Assembly (NCBI GenBank): GCA_048201975.1
Contig: DBFBGQ010000123.1
Location: forward strand, 1 to 11,778
Direction: 5' to 3'
Length of the DNA: 11,778 nucleotides
Origin: Egerieenecus sp048201975
Lineage (GTDB): Bacteria; Bacillota; Clostridia; Christensenellales; Aristaeellaceae
Translations under genes and position numbers: made by a program
Notes under the pieces: generated by a model
The model's input: only the letters and a program-made list of their open reading frames with translations
The model's database searches: none
What the model was told of the DNA's origin: nothing
Part shown: positions 1-5,902 of the stretch, in pieces
How positions within the stretch are numbered: position 1 is the first letter of the stretch
Layout of the letters: each line of letters starts with the position of its first letter

Positions 1-16
1 CCTTCAAACCCATTCT

Positions 17-53
17 GCGCCGCGGCGCGCTTCTCCCGAAGCCGCCGCGGCGC
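17..53. repeat. GC-rich hairpin at the left edge
   Basis: The arm at 17-27 (GCGCCGCGGCG) is perfectly complementary to 43-53, and 29-33 pairs with 38-42 around a TCCC loop, leaving only C28 bulged. This is a 16-bp, almost all-GC stem. No T-run follows on either strand, so it is not a textbook intrinsic terminator. It could be a structure-only terminator, or a processing element belonging to a gene outside the window. Confidence 0.55.
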
Positions 54-123
54 GGGGCTGCCGGGACAAAAGAGGAAGGCTGCAGCGAAAAACCATTTCC
101 GGAAAATTTGTGAAAGAAAGCCC

Positions 124-152
124 TTGACAAATACCATGCCCTGCGGTATTAT
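124..152 (+). promoter_or_regulatory. Sigma-A promoter of the five-tRNA operon
   Basis: A perfect -35 TTGACA lies at 124-129 and a near-consensus -10 TATTAT at 147-152, with a 17-base spacer. Transcription would start near 159, leaving a leader of about 55 bases before tRNA-Val. The strength of the match fits a stable-RNA promoter. Confidence 0.88.
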
Positions 153-214
153 ATAACACGTCGCCGCGGTAGCCCGCAAAGGCTGGCCGGAACCGTTGGT
201 TGGTGGCGCATCAG

Positions 215-290
215 GGGAGCATAGCTCAGCTGGGAGAGCATCTGCCTTACAAGCAGAGGGTCACAGGTTCGAGCCCTGTTGTTCCCACCA
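215..290 (+). tRNA. tRNA-Val (anticodon TAC)
   Basis: Full cloverleaf: acceptor GGGAGCA (215-221) pairs with TGTTCCC (280-286), with one G-T wobble. The anticodon stem TCTGC/GCAGA encloses TAC at 248-250, and the T-loop is TTCGAGC. Discriminator A287 is followed by an encoded CCA (288-290). It is the first gene of the array. Confidence 0.97.
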
Positions 291-298
291 CGAAGTTT

Positions 299-375
299 GG
301 CCCGGTAGCTCAGTTGGTTAGAGCGCCAGCCTGTCACGCTGGAGGTCGAGGGTTCGAGCCCCTTCCGGGTCGCCA
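299..375 (+). tRNA. tRNA-Asp (anticodon GTC)
   Basis: Acceptor GGCCCGG (299-305) pairs with CCGGGTC (365-371). The anticodon stem CCAGC/GCTGG encloses GTC at 333-335. Discriminator G372 is followed by an encoded CCA. It lies 8 bases after tRNA-Val in the same transcription unit. Confidence 0.97.
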
Positions 376-379
376 ATAT

Positions 380-452
380 GCCTTGGTAGCTCAGTCGGTA
401 GAGCAGCAGACTGAAAATCTGCGTGTCGGTGGTTCGATTCCGCCCCAAGGCA
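380..452 (+). tRNA. tRNA-Phe (anticodon GAA), CCA not encoded
   Basis: Acceptor GCCTTGG (380-386) pairs perfectly with CCAAGGC (445-451). The anticodon stem GCAGA/TCTGC encloses GAA at 413-415, followed by AA as usual for tRNA-Phe. Discriminator A452 is followed by CTG, so the CCA end must be added after transcription. Only 4 bases separate it from tRNA-Asp. Confidence 0.97.
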
Positions 453-458
453 CTGTGT

Positions 459-533
459 GCGGTAGTAGCTCAGTGGTAGAGTGCCACCTTGCCAAGGTGG
501 ATGTCGCGGGTCCGAATCCCGTCTACCGCTCCA
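459..533 (+). tRNA. tRNA-Gly (anticodon GCC) with an unusual T-loop
   Basis: Acceptor GCGGTAG (459-465) pairs with CTACCGC (523-529). The anticodon stem CCACC/GGTGG encloses GCC at 491-493. CCA is encoded at 531-533. The T-loop (511-517) reads TCCGAAT, so the nearly invariant T at position 55, normally pseudouridine, is C512 here. The D-loop still carries the GG pair that normally contacts T-loop positions 55 and 56. All other elements look functional. Confidence 0.95.
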
Positions 534-538
534 CACAC

Positions 539-610
539 GGCGCCATAGCCAAGTGGTAAGGCGAAGGTCTGCAAAACCTTTATTCTCCAGTTCGAGTCTG
601 GATGGCGCCT
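539..610 (+). tRNA. tRNA-Cys (anticodon GCA), CCA not encoded
   Basis: Acceptor GGCGCCA (539-545) pairs with TGGCGCC (603-609). The anticodon stem AAGGT/ACCTT encloses GCA at 571-573. Discriminator T610 (U73, an identity base for CysRS) is followed by CACCA rather than a flush CCA. It is the last tRNA of the array and runs straight into the terminator. Confidence 0.96.
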
Positions 611-617
611 CACCAAG

Positions 618-651
618 AAAAAACCTTTCGCATCGTGCGAAGGGTTTTTTC
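618..651 (+). terminator. Intrinsic terminator of the tRNA array
   Basis: The stem at 624-632 pairs with 636-644 around a TCG loop and is followed by six T residues (645-650). The A-run at 618-623 can also pair with the T-run, so the dyad is close to symmetrical. It begins 8 bases after tRNA-Cys and ends 34 bases before the methyltransferase start codon. Confidence 0.9.
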
Positions 652-684
652 TGTTGCTGTCTGAGAAAAGGGGGGAGATGCCGT

Positions 685-1437
685 ATGGAAGAGATGAAGC
701 ATGACAGTTCCACTCGCAGCTGGAGCGGCCTGGGAGATGAGTGGCTGGAACTGGCGCAGCAGGAGAGCCGGTTGCGCTTTATCATGCCCTATATGCTGGG
801 GATGATGGGCGATGTGACTGGAAAGCGCATCCTGGACCTGGGCTGCGGCGAAGGTGGGTATGCCAGGGAGCTGACCCGCCGCGGCGCACAGGTAACGGCT
901 GTGGATTGCTCTGAAAAGGCTGTGGCGCACGCCCTGCGACTGGCGGCGGAGGAGAAACTTGCCATTGCCCATTTGGTGCGCAACGGCAATGATCTGTTCG
1001 GCTTGCTGGATGCTTCCTTTGATGTGGTGCTGTGCTCCATGATGCTCATGGACTGTGAGGACCTGGAGGGTACCCTTCGGGAGGCGGTTCGGGTATTGCG
1101 CCCGGAGGGACGCCTTTTTGCCAGCGTGCTGCATCCCTGCTTTGATGGAAACCATGAAAGCGGCATTGGAAGGCAGGGAACGGGCATAGACCGGCAGGTG
1201 GTGGTTAAGAATTATTTTGAACCGCACACCTGGGAAGCCCCCCTGTGGGGTGGCACGACGCCGGTGATCTGGCGGCACCGTACCCTGGAAGAGTATGTGA
1301 AGGCTTTTGTGAAGTGCGGCTTGACCCTGGTGGACCTCAATGAGCCGCGCGCTACTGACGAACAGGCGAGAATATCCACGGCCATGGCCTGGCTGCAAAA
1401 AATTCCGCTGTACCTGTTTTGGGAGCTGCGAAAGTAG
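685..1437 (+). CDS. Class I SAM-dependent methyltransferase, substrate unknown
   Basis: This 250-aa protein has the Methyltransf_11-type Rossmann fold. The SAM-binding motif I ILDLGCGEGGYA is at residues 49-60, and the acidic residue at the end of strand 2, expected to bind the ribose, is D74. The post-motif strand FDVVLCSMML is at 112-121, and the LRPEGRLF motif follows near residue 140. The variable C-terminal half is where substrate specificity would lie, and I do not recognise it; small-molecule, quinone-like or RNA substrates are all possible. The ATG at 685 is chosen because GGGGGAG (671-677) lies 7 bases upstream; starting further upstream would run into the terminator and tRNAs. It follows the tRNA terminator so closely that no separate promoter is visible. 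No signal peptide, so cytoplasmic. Confidence 0.9.
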   Translation: MEEMKHDSSTRSWSGLGDEWLELAQQESRLRFIMPYMLGMMGDVTGKRILDLGCGEGGYARELTRRGAQVTAVDCSEKAVAHALRLAAEEKLAIAHLVRNGNDLFGLLDASFDVVLCSMMLMDCEDLEGTLREAVRVLRPEGRLFASVLHPCFDGNHESGIGRQGTGIDRQVVVKNYFEPHTWEAPLWGGTTPVIWRHRTLEEYVKAFVKCGLTLVDLNEPRATDEQARISTAMAWLQKIPLYLFWELRK

Positions 1438-1461
1438 GGGAAAAAGCCCGGCGGCGGGGGA

Positions 1462-1490
1462 TTTACAATGTGAGGCAAACGTGCTATAAT
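1462..1490 (+). promoter_or_regulatory. Sigma-A promoter of leuS
   Basis: TTTACA at 1462-1467 and a perfect TATAAT at 1485-1490 are separated by 17 bases. Transcription would begin near 1497, at the start of the T-box leader, 25 bases or more after the methyltransferase stop codon. Confidence 0.9.
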
Positions 1491-1496
1491 ACCCAT

Positions 1497-1724
1497 CAAC
1501 AACCGCGCAATGAACGGGAACGCGGGACCGGATTTCCCCTGCAGAGAGCCGCCGGAGGGTGCAAGGCGGCAGGGATAGGTTCCGCCGCTCGCCCGGGAGC
1601 GTTCCGGCAAAACGGACGGGTGTGCCCGATAGCGCACAGCAGAAGAGGCCCCGGCCGTCTGGGGCAAGCAAAGTGGTACCGCGAAACGGCGTTTCGTCTT
1701 TGTAGAAAGGCGAAGCGCTTTTTT
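1497..1724 (+). promoter_or_regulatory. T-box riboswitch (tRNA-Leu sensing) in the leuS leader
   Basis: Stem I closes at its base with GGAACGC (1517-1523) pairing with GCGTTCC (1599-1605). Its tip carries the conserved AGAGAG element (1543-1548) and GGGTGCAAG loop. A leucine codon CTC (1588-1590) sits in the internal loop expected to present the specifier. The hairpin 1617-1628 has a TGTG loop that can pair with CACA at 1635-1638, as in the Stem IIA/B pseudoknot. The T-box AAGTGGTACCGCG is at 1671-1683. TGGT (1674-1677) would pair with the ACCA end of uncharged tRNA-Leu. The antiterminator uses 1669-1673 with 1698-1702 and 1681-1687 with 1691-1697, and is exclusive with the terminator. Uncharged tRNA-Leu should switch leuS on. 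The specifier assignment is inferred by folding by eye. Confidence 0.95.
1689..1724 (+). terminator. Regulated terminator of the leuS T-box
   Basis: The 13-bp stem 1689-1701/1706-1718 has a GTAG loop and is followed by TTTTTT (1719-1724). Its 5' arm contains the 3' halves of both antiterminator helices, so only one structure can form at a time. Confidence 0.92.
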
Positions 1725-1747
1725 GGGTCAAGGAGGAGGAAGCGTCC

Positions 1748-4165
1748 ATGTACCAGGAGAATTACGACCCCGCATCCATTGAAAAGAAGTGGCAGAAAAT
1801 CTGGGCGGAGACCCATGCCTTCGAGGCGGAGAACGACTTCACCAAGCCCAAGTTTTATGGGCTGATCGAGTTTCCGTATCCCTCCGGGGCGGGGCTGCAC
1901 GTGGGCCATCCCCGGTCCAACACCGCCATGGATATCATCTGCCGCAAGCGCCGCATGGAGGGCTACAACGTGCTGTTCCCCATCGGCTGGGACGCTTTCG
2001 GCCTGCCCACGGAGAATTACGCCATCAAGAACAAGGTGCACCCCGCTGAGGTGACCCAGAAGAATATCGATCACTTCCGGGAGCAGCTGCAAAAGATCGG
2101 CTTCTCCTTCGACTATACCCGGGAGGTGAACACCACCGATCCCGCATACTTCAAGTGGACCCAGTGGATCTTCCTCCAGCTGTACAAGCACGGCCTTGCC
2201 TACAAGGCGCAGATGCCCATCAACTGGTGCACCTCCTGCAAGTGCGGCCTGGCCAACGAGGAAGTGGTGGACGGCGTGTGCGAGCGCTGCGGCGCGCCGG
2301 TGATCCGCAAGGTGAAAACCCAGTGGATGCTGAAGATCACCGCCTACGCCCAGCAGCTGTTGGACGGGCTGGATCATGTGGACTTCATTGAAAAGGTCAA
2401 GACCCAGCAGCGGAACTGGATTGGCCGCAGCGAGGGCGCGGAGGTGGACTTCGCCCTGACCGTGCCCGGGGAAAAGGTGCGGGTCTACACCACCCGGCCG
2501 GATACCCTCTTTGGCGCGACGTACATGGTGCTCTCCCCGGAGCATCCCCTGGTGGACAAGCTCAAGGGGCAGATTACCAACTACGACGCCTGCATGGCCT
2601 ACCGCCAGGAGGCCGCCCGCAAGAGCGACTTTGAGCGCGCGGAGCTGAACAAGGAAAAGACCGGCGTGCAGCTGGAGGGCGTGCGGGCCGTCAACCCCGT
2701 CAACGGCCAGGAGATTCCCATCTGGCTGTCCGACTATGTGCTGATGACCTACGGCACCGGCGCCATCATGGCCGTGCCCGCCCATGATACCCGCGACTGG
2801 GAGTTCGCCCGCAAGTTTGGCCTGCCCATGGTGGAGGTGGTGGCCGGCGGCGACATCCAGAAGGAAGCCTATACCGACATCCAGGACGGGGTGATGGTGA
2901 ACAGCGGCTTCCTGAACGGATTGAAGGTGGCCCAGGCCAAGAAGGCCATTGTGGATTACCTGGTGGAAAAGGGCTACGGCGAGCGCAAGGTGAACTACAA
3001 GCTCCGGGACTGGGTGTTCAGCCGCCAGCGCTATTGGGGCGAACCCATCCCCATGGTGCACTGCGACAAGTGCGGCATGGTGCCCGTGCCTGAGGACCAG
3101 CTGCCCGTGCTGCTGCCCAACGTGAAGAACTACGAGCCCACCGACGACGGCGAAAGCCCCCTTTCCACCATGACCGAGTGGGTGAACACCACCTGCCCCC
3201 ATTGCGGGGGCCCCGCCAAGCGGGAGACCGACACCATGCCCCAGTGGGCCGGCTCCAGCTGGTACTTCATGCGCTATTGCGACCCGCACAACGACAAGGA
3301 GCTGGCCAGCAAGGAGGCGCTGCAATACTGGCTGCCTGTGGACTGGTACAACGGCGGCATGGAGCACACCACCCTGCATTTGCTCTACAGCCGCTTCTGG
3401 CACCTGTTCCTCCATGACATCGGCGTTGTGCCCGCGCCCGAACCCTATCAGAAGCGTACCAGCCATGGCATGATCCTGGGGGAAAACGGGGAGAAGATGT
3501 CCAAGTCCCGGGGCAACGTGATCAATCCCGACGATATCGTTCGGGAGCTGGGCGCGGACGCCTTCCGCCTGTACGAAATGTTCATGGGCGCCTTCGACCA
3601 GGCCATTCCGTGGTCCACCAACGGCGCCAAGGGCTGCCGCCGCTTCTTGGACCGGGTGTGGAAGCTGCAAAGCATGGTCTGCGATGGCGAAGGCTTCTCC
3701 AAGGATCTGGAGGCCGAAATGCATCAAACCATCAAGAAGGTCTCCGAGGACTACGAGAAGATGAAGTTCAACACCGCCATCGCCGCCATGATGACCCTGG
3801 TGAACGATTTCTTCGCCAAGGGCCAGGTGACCCGGGGCGAATTGCGGACGCTGCTTTTGCTGCTGAATCCCGTGGCACCGCACATCACCGAGGAAATGTG
3901 GGAGAATCAGGGCTTCGGCGCGCCCATCCATCATCAGCCCTGGCCCAAGTGGGACGAGGAAAAGATGAAGACCGCCCAGGTGGAGATCGCCGTGCAGATC
4001 TGCGGCAAGGTCCGCGGCCGCATCATGATCCCCGCGGACATGGGCAAGGAGCAGGCGGAGCAGGAGCTGATCCAGCGGGAGGACGTGCAGGCCCTGCTGG
4101 CAGGCAAGACCGTGACGAAGGTGATCTTCGTCCCCGGCCGGCTGCTGAACATTGTGGCCAAGTAA
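1748..4165 (+). CDS. leuS: Leucyl-tRNA synthetase
   Basis: This class Ia synthetase attaches leucine to tRNA-Leu using ATP in the cytoplasm. At 805 aa it has the usual bacterial LeuRS length. The HIGH-type signature HVGHP is at residues 51-55 and KMSKS at 583-587. A zinc module has Cys pairs at 161/164 and 178/181, with a second pair of CxxC motifs before the catalytic core resumes. The CP1 editing domain, which hydrolyses mischarged tRNA, shows TTRPDT at 248-253 and a later VPAHDTRD stretch. The C-terminus has the conserved VQICGKVRGR and VPGRLLNIVAK segments. The start is fixed by AGGAGGAGGA (1731-1740), 7 bases before the ATG. Expression is controlled by the T-box leader just upstream, and a terminator follows, so the gene is monocistronic. 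Confidence 0.99.
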   Translation: MYQENYDPASIEKKWQKIWAETHAFEAENDFTKPKFYGLIEFPYPSGAGLHVGHPRSNTAMDIICRKRRMEGYNVLFPIGWDAFGLPTENYAIKNKVHPAEVTQKNIDHFREQLQKIGFSFDYTREVNTTDPAYFKWTQWIFLQLYKHGLAYKAQMPINWCTSCKCGLANEEVVDGVCERCGAPVIRKVKTQWMLKITAYAQQLLDGLDHVDFIEKVKTQQRNWIGRSEGAEVDFALTVPGEKVRVYTTRPDTLFGATYMVLSPEHPLVDKLKGQITNYDACMAYRQEAARKSDFERAELNKEKTGVQLEGVRAVNPVNGQEIPIWLSDYVLMTYGTGAIMAVPAHDTRDWEFARKFGLPMVEVVAGGDIQKEAYTDIQDGVMVNSGFLNGLKVAQAKKAIVDYLVEKGYGERKVNYKLRDWVFSRQRYWGEPIPMVHCDKCGMVPVPEDQLPVLLPNVKNYEPTDDGESPLSTMTEWVNTTCPHCGGPAKRETDTMPQWAGSSWYFMRYCDPHNDKELASKEALQYWLPVDWYNGGMEHTTLHLLYSRFWHLFLHDIGVVPAPEPYQKRTSHGMILGENGEKMSKSRGNVINPDDIVRELGADAFRLYEMFMGAFDQAIPWSTNGAKGCRRFLDRVWKLQSMVCDGEGFSKDLEAEMHQTIKKVSEDYEKMKFNTAIAAMMTLVNDFFAKGQVTRGELRTLLLLLNPVAPHITEEMWENQGFGAPIHHQPWPKWDEEKMKTAQVEIAVQICGKVRGRIMIPADMGKEQAEQELIQREDVQALLAGKTVTKVIFVPGRLLNIVAK

Positions 4166-4178
4166 GCGCACGTTTCGG

Positions 4179-4222
4179 GAGCGCCAGGCAAAAGGAACTT
4201 TTTCTGCCTGGCGCTCTTTTTT
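4179..4222 (+). terminator. Intrinsic terminator of leuS
   Basis: A perfect 12-bp stem GAGCGCCAGGCA (4179-4190) pairs with 4205-4216, followed by six T residues and, slightly later, another T-run. It lies 13 bases after the leuS stop codon. Confidence 0.94.
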
Positions 4223-4243
4223 GCTGTTTTTTTTACTGCGGGC

Positions 4244-4272
4244 TTGACAGAGGCAGAGAGAGCTGCTACAAT
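4244..4272 (+). promoter_or_regulatory. Sigma-A promoter of the DUF3793-flavodoxin operon
   Basis: A perfect -35 TTGACA (4244-4249) and -10 TACAAT (4267-4272) are separated by 17 bases. The predicted start site, near 4279, falls at the edge of the first palindrome. A bound repressor there would sit on the start site. Confidence 0.88.
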
Positions 4273-4279
4273 ACTCATG

Positions 4280-4295
4280 GTTAGAGAATTCTAAC
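4280..4295. promoter_or_regulatory. Palindromic operator 1, DtxR/IdeR-like iron box
   Basis: GTTAGA (4280-4285) is mirrored by TCTAAC (4290-4295) around GAAT. The GTTAG/CTAAC half-sites resemble the core of boxes bound by DtxR/IdeR-type metal-dependent repressors. It overlaps the predicted transcription start. The palindrome is seen directly; the regulator is inferred. Confidence 0.68.
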
Positions 4296-4328
4296 TACAA
4301 GGCGCGGAGCTTTTTCTTTTCCCCATGA

Positions 4329-4344
4329 GTTAGTTTTGACTAAC
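4329..4344. promoter_or_regulatory. Palindromic operator 2, same motif
   Basis: GTTAGT (4329-4334) is mirrored by ACTAAC (4339-4344) around TTTG. It has the same half-sites and same spacing as operator 1, with centres 49 bases apart. Both lie between the promoter and the GTG start of the DUF3793 gene, suggesting two repressor dimers acting as a roadblock or cooperatively. Confidence 0.65.
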
Positions 4345-4384
4345 ATGCTAAAAGGGAGCCGGGCGCTGGAAGGAGGGGCAGACG

Positions 4385-4945
4385 GTGTGCAAAGCCTTTG
4401 AGCAGGCGGTGATCGCCCATTGCGCGCCCACCTTGGCGGGACACAAATGTGCCAGTCTGTTTGCCTGGCGAGGCTGTGGGGGCAGCCGCCAGGCGGAGTG
4501 TGTGGAGGAAGCAGATCAGGTACTTCGGTCCAAGGGGGTGCGGGTGCGGGGGTTACCCAACCGGACGGGAGGGCTACTGGTGCTGGTATACCGGCCTGGG
4601 CTGTTGTGCGGCCGGTTGGCGGCTCCAGGTGTGCGCGATTTTTTGCAGGAACAGGGGTACGCCGACGGTTCGCTGGGCCAGTATCTGGCGCAGCTTGCTG
4701 ACCGCCTGGCAGTCAGCAAGGGTTTTCCCCATGAGATCGGCATATTTCTGGACTATCCCCTGGAGGATGTGCAGGGCTTTATGGAAAACAGGGGCGCAGG
4801 CTGCGCCTGCCAGGGGTGCTGGAAGGTTTATGGCGATGCGCAGGAGGCCTGCAGGCGCTTTCTGCTTTACCGGAAGTGCCGGGAAGTGTATCTGGCCTGC
4901 TATCATCGTGGGTTTGATGTCCTGCGGCTCACCGTGGCCGCTTGA
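4385..4945 (+). CDS. DUF3793 family protein, cysteine-rich
   Basis: This 186-aa protein belongs to a family of unknown function that I recognise from the FPHEIGIFLDYPLEDVQGF stretch (114-132) and the following CWKVYGD (145-151), both DUF3793 hallmarks. It has 12 cysteines, including a C-A-C-Q-G-C cluster at 140-145 and further ones at 156, 165 and 172. A metal, Fe-S or thiol-redox role is therefore possible but not shown. No signal peptide or membrane segment is visible. Translation starts at GTG 4385, with AAGGAGG (4370-4376) 8 bases upstream. It is followed after 40 bases by a flavodoxin gene with its own strong ribosome binding site, and both share the iron-box-like promoter. From memory, members often lie near flavodoxin and ferrous iron transport genes in Clostridia. 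Its biochemical function remains unknown. Confidence 0.87.
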   Translation: MCKAFEQAVIAHCAPTLAGHKCASLFAWRGCGGSRQAECVEEADQVLRSKGVRVRGLPNRTGGLLVLVYRPGLLCGRLAAPGVRDFLQEQGYADGSLGQYLAQLADRLAVSKGFPHEIGIFLDYPLEDVQGFMENRGAGCACQGCWKVYGDAQEACRRFLLYRKCREVYLACYHRGFDVLRLTVAA

Positions 4946-4985
4946 CATAGATATCCAAGCGTATACCGTAAGGAGGTTTTTGATA

Positions 4986-5393
4986 ATGGGAAAGGTCGCA
5001 GTGGTTTACTGGAGTGGCACGGGACATACGGAAGCCATGGCGCAGGCCGTGGCCCAGGGGTGCGGCGGAGCACTGTTCACTCCGGGGGAGTTCACCCCTG
5101 AAAGCGTAGGAGAGTATGATGCAATCGCCTTTGGCTGCCCCTCCATGGGAGAGGAGCAGCTGGAGGAGAGCGAATTTGAGCCCATGTTCCAGGCCTGCAG
5201 GCCGCTGCTTCGGGGGAAGCGGATCGCTCTGTTCGGTTCCTATGGCTGGGGGGATGGGGAATGGATGCGCGCCTGGGAGGCGGACTGCCTGGACGCGGGG
5301 GCGGAGCTGGCCTGTGACAGCGTCATTTGCCAGGATGAGCCGGATGACGATGCCCTGGCCCGGTGCGAAGCCTTGGGCGGCGCTTTGGCGTAA
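4986..5393 (+). CDS. Short-chain flavodoxin
   Basis: This 135-aa FMN-dependent electron carrier stands in for ferredoxin in low-potential electron transfer, typically when iron is scarce. The phosphate-binding loop SGTGHTE is at residues 10-16. The first isoalloxazine-flanking loop, GCPSMGEEQLE, is at 50-60, and the second, GSYGWGDGEWM, at 84-94; the acidic C-terminal half is typical. The start at ATG 4986 is set by AAGGAGG (4970-4976), 9 bases upstream. It is the second gene of the operon with DUF3793. The upstream palindromes suggest derepression during iron limitation, which matches the general biology of flavodoxins. Its redox partners cannot be told from the sequence. Confidence 0.92.
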   Translation: MGKVAVVYWSGTGHTEAMAQAVAQGCGGALFTPGEFTPESVGEYDAIAFGCPSMGEEQLEESEFEPMFQACRPLLRGKRIALFGSYGWGDGEWMRAWEADCLDAGAELACDSVICQDEPDDDALARCEALGGALA

Positions 5394-5586
5394 GGGTATG
5401 TCAAGCGTGATTGGCATTTTGTAGCGCGCGCATTAAAGACAAAGCCAACCATCAGGGGACGGAACAGCTCGTCACCTGTTGCTGGCGCGGCGGAAGTCCA
5501 TGGCGGCAAACGAAGAAACGCCTCATTTCCTTCCTGGGGCGCATTGCTTCCGCAGTTTGCTGCGCCGGAGCTCTGCCGCGTGTTCC
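5394..5586. other. Gene-free stretch with weak hairpins
   Basis: No credible gene is seen here. An imperfect stem pairs TTGGC (5411-5415) and TTTGT (5418-5422) with ACAAA (5439-5443) and GCCAA (5444-5448). AACAG (5463-5467) is mirrored by CTGTT (5476-5480), and GGCGCA (5538-5543) by TGCGCC (5561-5566). The clustering could reflect a decayed palindromic repeat, but a single copy cannot show that. Confidence 0.35.
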
Positions 5587-5628
5587 GGCCCCGGCGTCGT
5601 GAGCCAGCGCCGGGGCCTCTTCTCGTTT
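5587..5628 (+). terminator. Probable terminator before the tRNA-Ser unit
   Basis: The 10-bp stem GGCCCCGGCG (5587-5596) pairs with CGCCGGGGCC (5608-5617), followed by the T-rich but interrupted tail TCTTCTCGTTT. It lies about 190 bases after the flavodoxin stop codon and just before the promoter of the tRNA-Ser genes. Confidence 0.68.
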
Positions 5629-5654
5629 ACAAAAAACTTCCCGGAAAAAATTGC

Positions 5655-5683
5655 TTGACGCAAACCCCGCGCCATGCTATAAT
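5655..5683 (+). promoter_or_regulatory. Sigma-A promoter of the tRNA-Ser pair
   Basis: TTGACG (5655-5660) and a perfect TATAAT (5678-5683) are separated by 17 bases. Transcription would start near 5690, about 16 bases before the first tRNA-Ser. Confidence 0.88.
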
Positions 5684-5705
5684 AATCTCCGCTGGTTCAA
5701 GGTGA

Positions 5706-5794
5706 GGAGAGATGGCCGAGCGGTTGAAGGCGCTGGTCTTGAAAACCAGTGATGTCGCAAGACACCGGGGGTTCGAATCCCTCTCTCTCCGCCA
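5706..5794 (+). tRNA. tRNA-Ser (anticodon TGA)
   Basis: This class II tRNA has a long variable arm. Acceptor GGAGAGA (5706-5712) pairs with TCTCTCC (5784-5790). The anticodon stem CTGGT/ACCAG encloses TGA at 5740-5742. The T-loop is TTCGAAT. Discriminator G5791 is followed by an encoded CCA. Confidence 0.97.
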
Positions 5795-5814
5795 ACTTCA
5801 TACTTGCTTGACAT

Positions 5815-5902
5815 GGAGAAGTACCCAAGTGGCCGAAGGGGCTCCCCTGCTAAGGGAGTAGTGTGGGTAACCGCAGCCCGGGTTCAAATCCCGGCTTCTC
5901 CG
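5815..5902 (+). tRNA. tRNA-Ser (anticodon GCT), CCA not encoded
   Basis: Acceptor GGAGAAG (5815-5821) pairs with CTTCTCC (5895-5901). The anticodon stem CTCCC/GGGAG encloses GCT at 5849-5851, reading AGC and AGU. It has the long variable arm of tRNA-Ser. Discriminator G5902 is followed by CGC, so CCA is added later. Its 3' end overlaps the outer bases of the terminator dyad that begins at 5901. Confidence 0.96.

Noticed and set aside
481..684. An upstream extension of the methyltransferase reading frame
   Set aside because: It would start within tRNA-Gly and cross tRNA-Cys and a terminator; the ATG at 685 has a good ribosome binding site.
1496..4171. An 891-codon open frame on the minus strand across leuS
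   Set aside because: It mirrors leuS, whose identity is certain. The translation is low-complexity, rich in His, Gly, Leu and Ala, as expected antisense to GC-biased codons, and it covers the T-box leader too.
5411..5602. A 63-codon open frame after flavodoxin
   Set aside because: No ribosome binding site, no recognisable sequence, and it runs into the terminator stem at 5587.
5808..5813. TTGACA between the two tRNA-Ser genes as a second promoter
   Set aside because: No -10 element stands 16-18 bases downstream; the expected position falls within conserved tRNA sequence.
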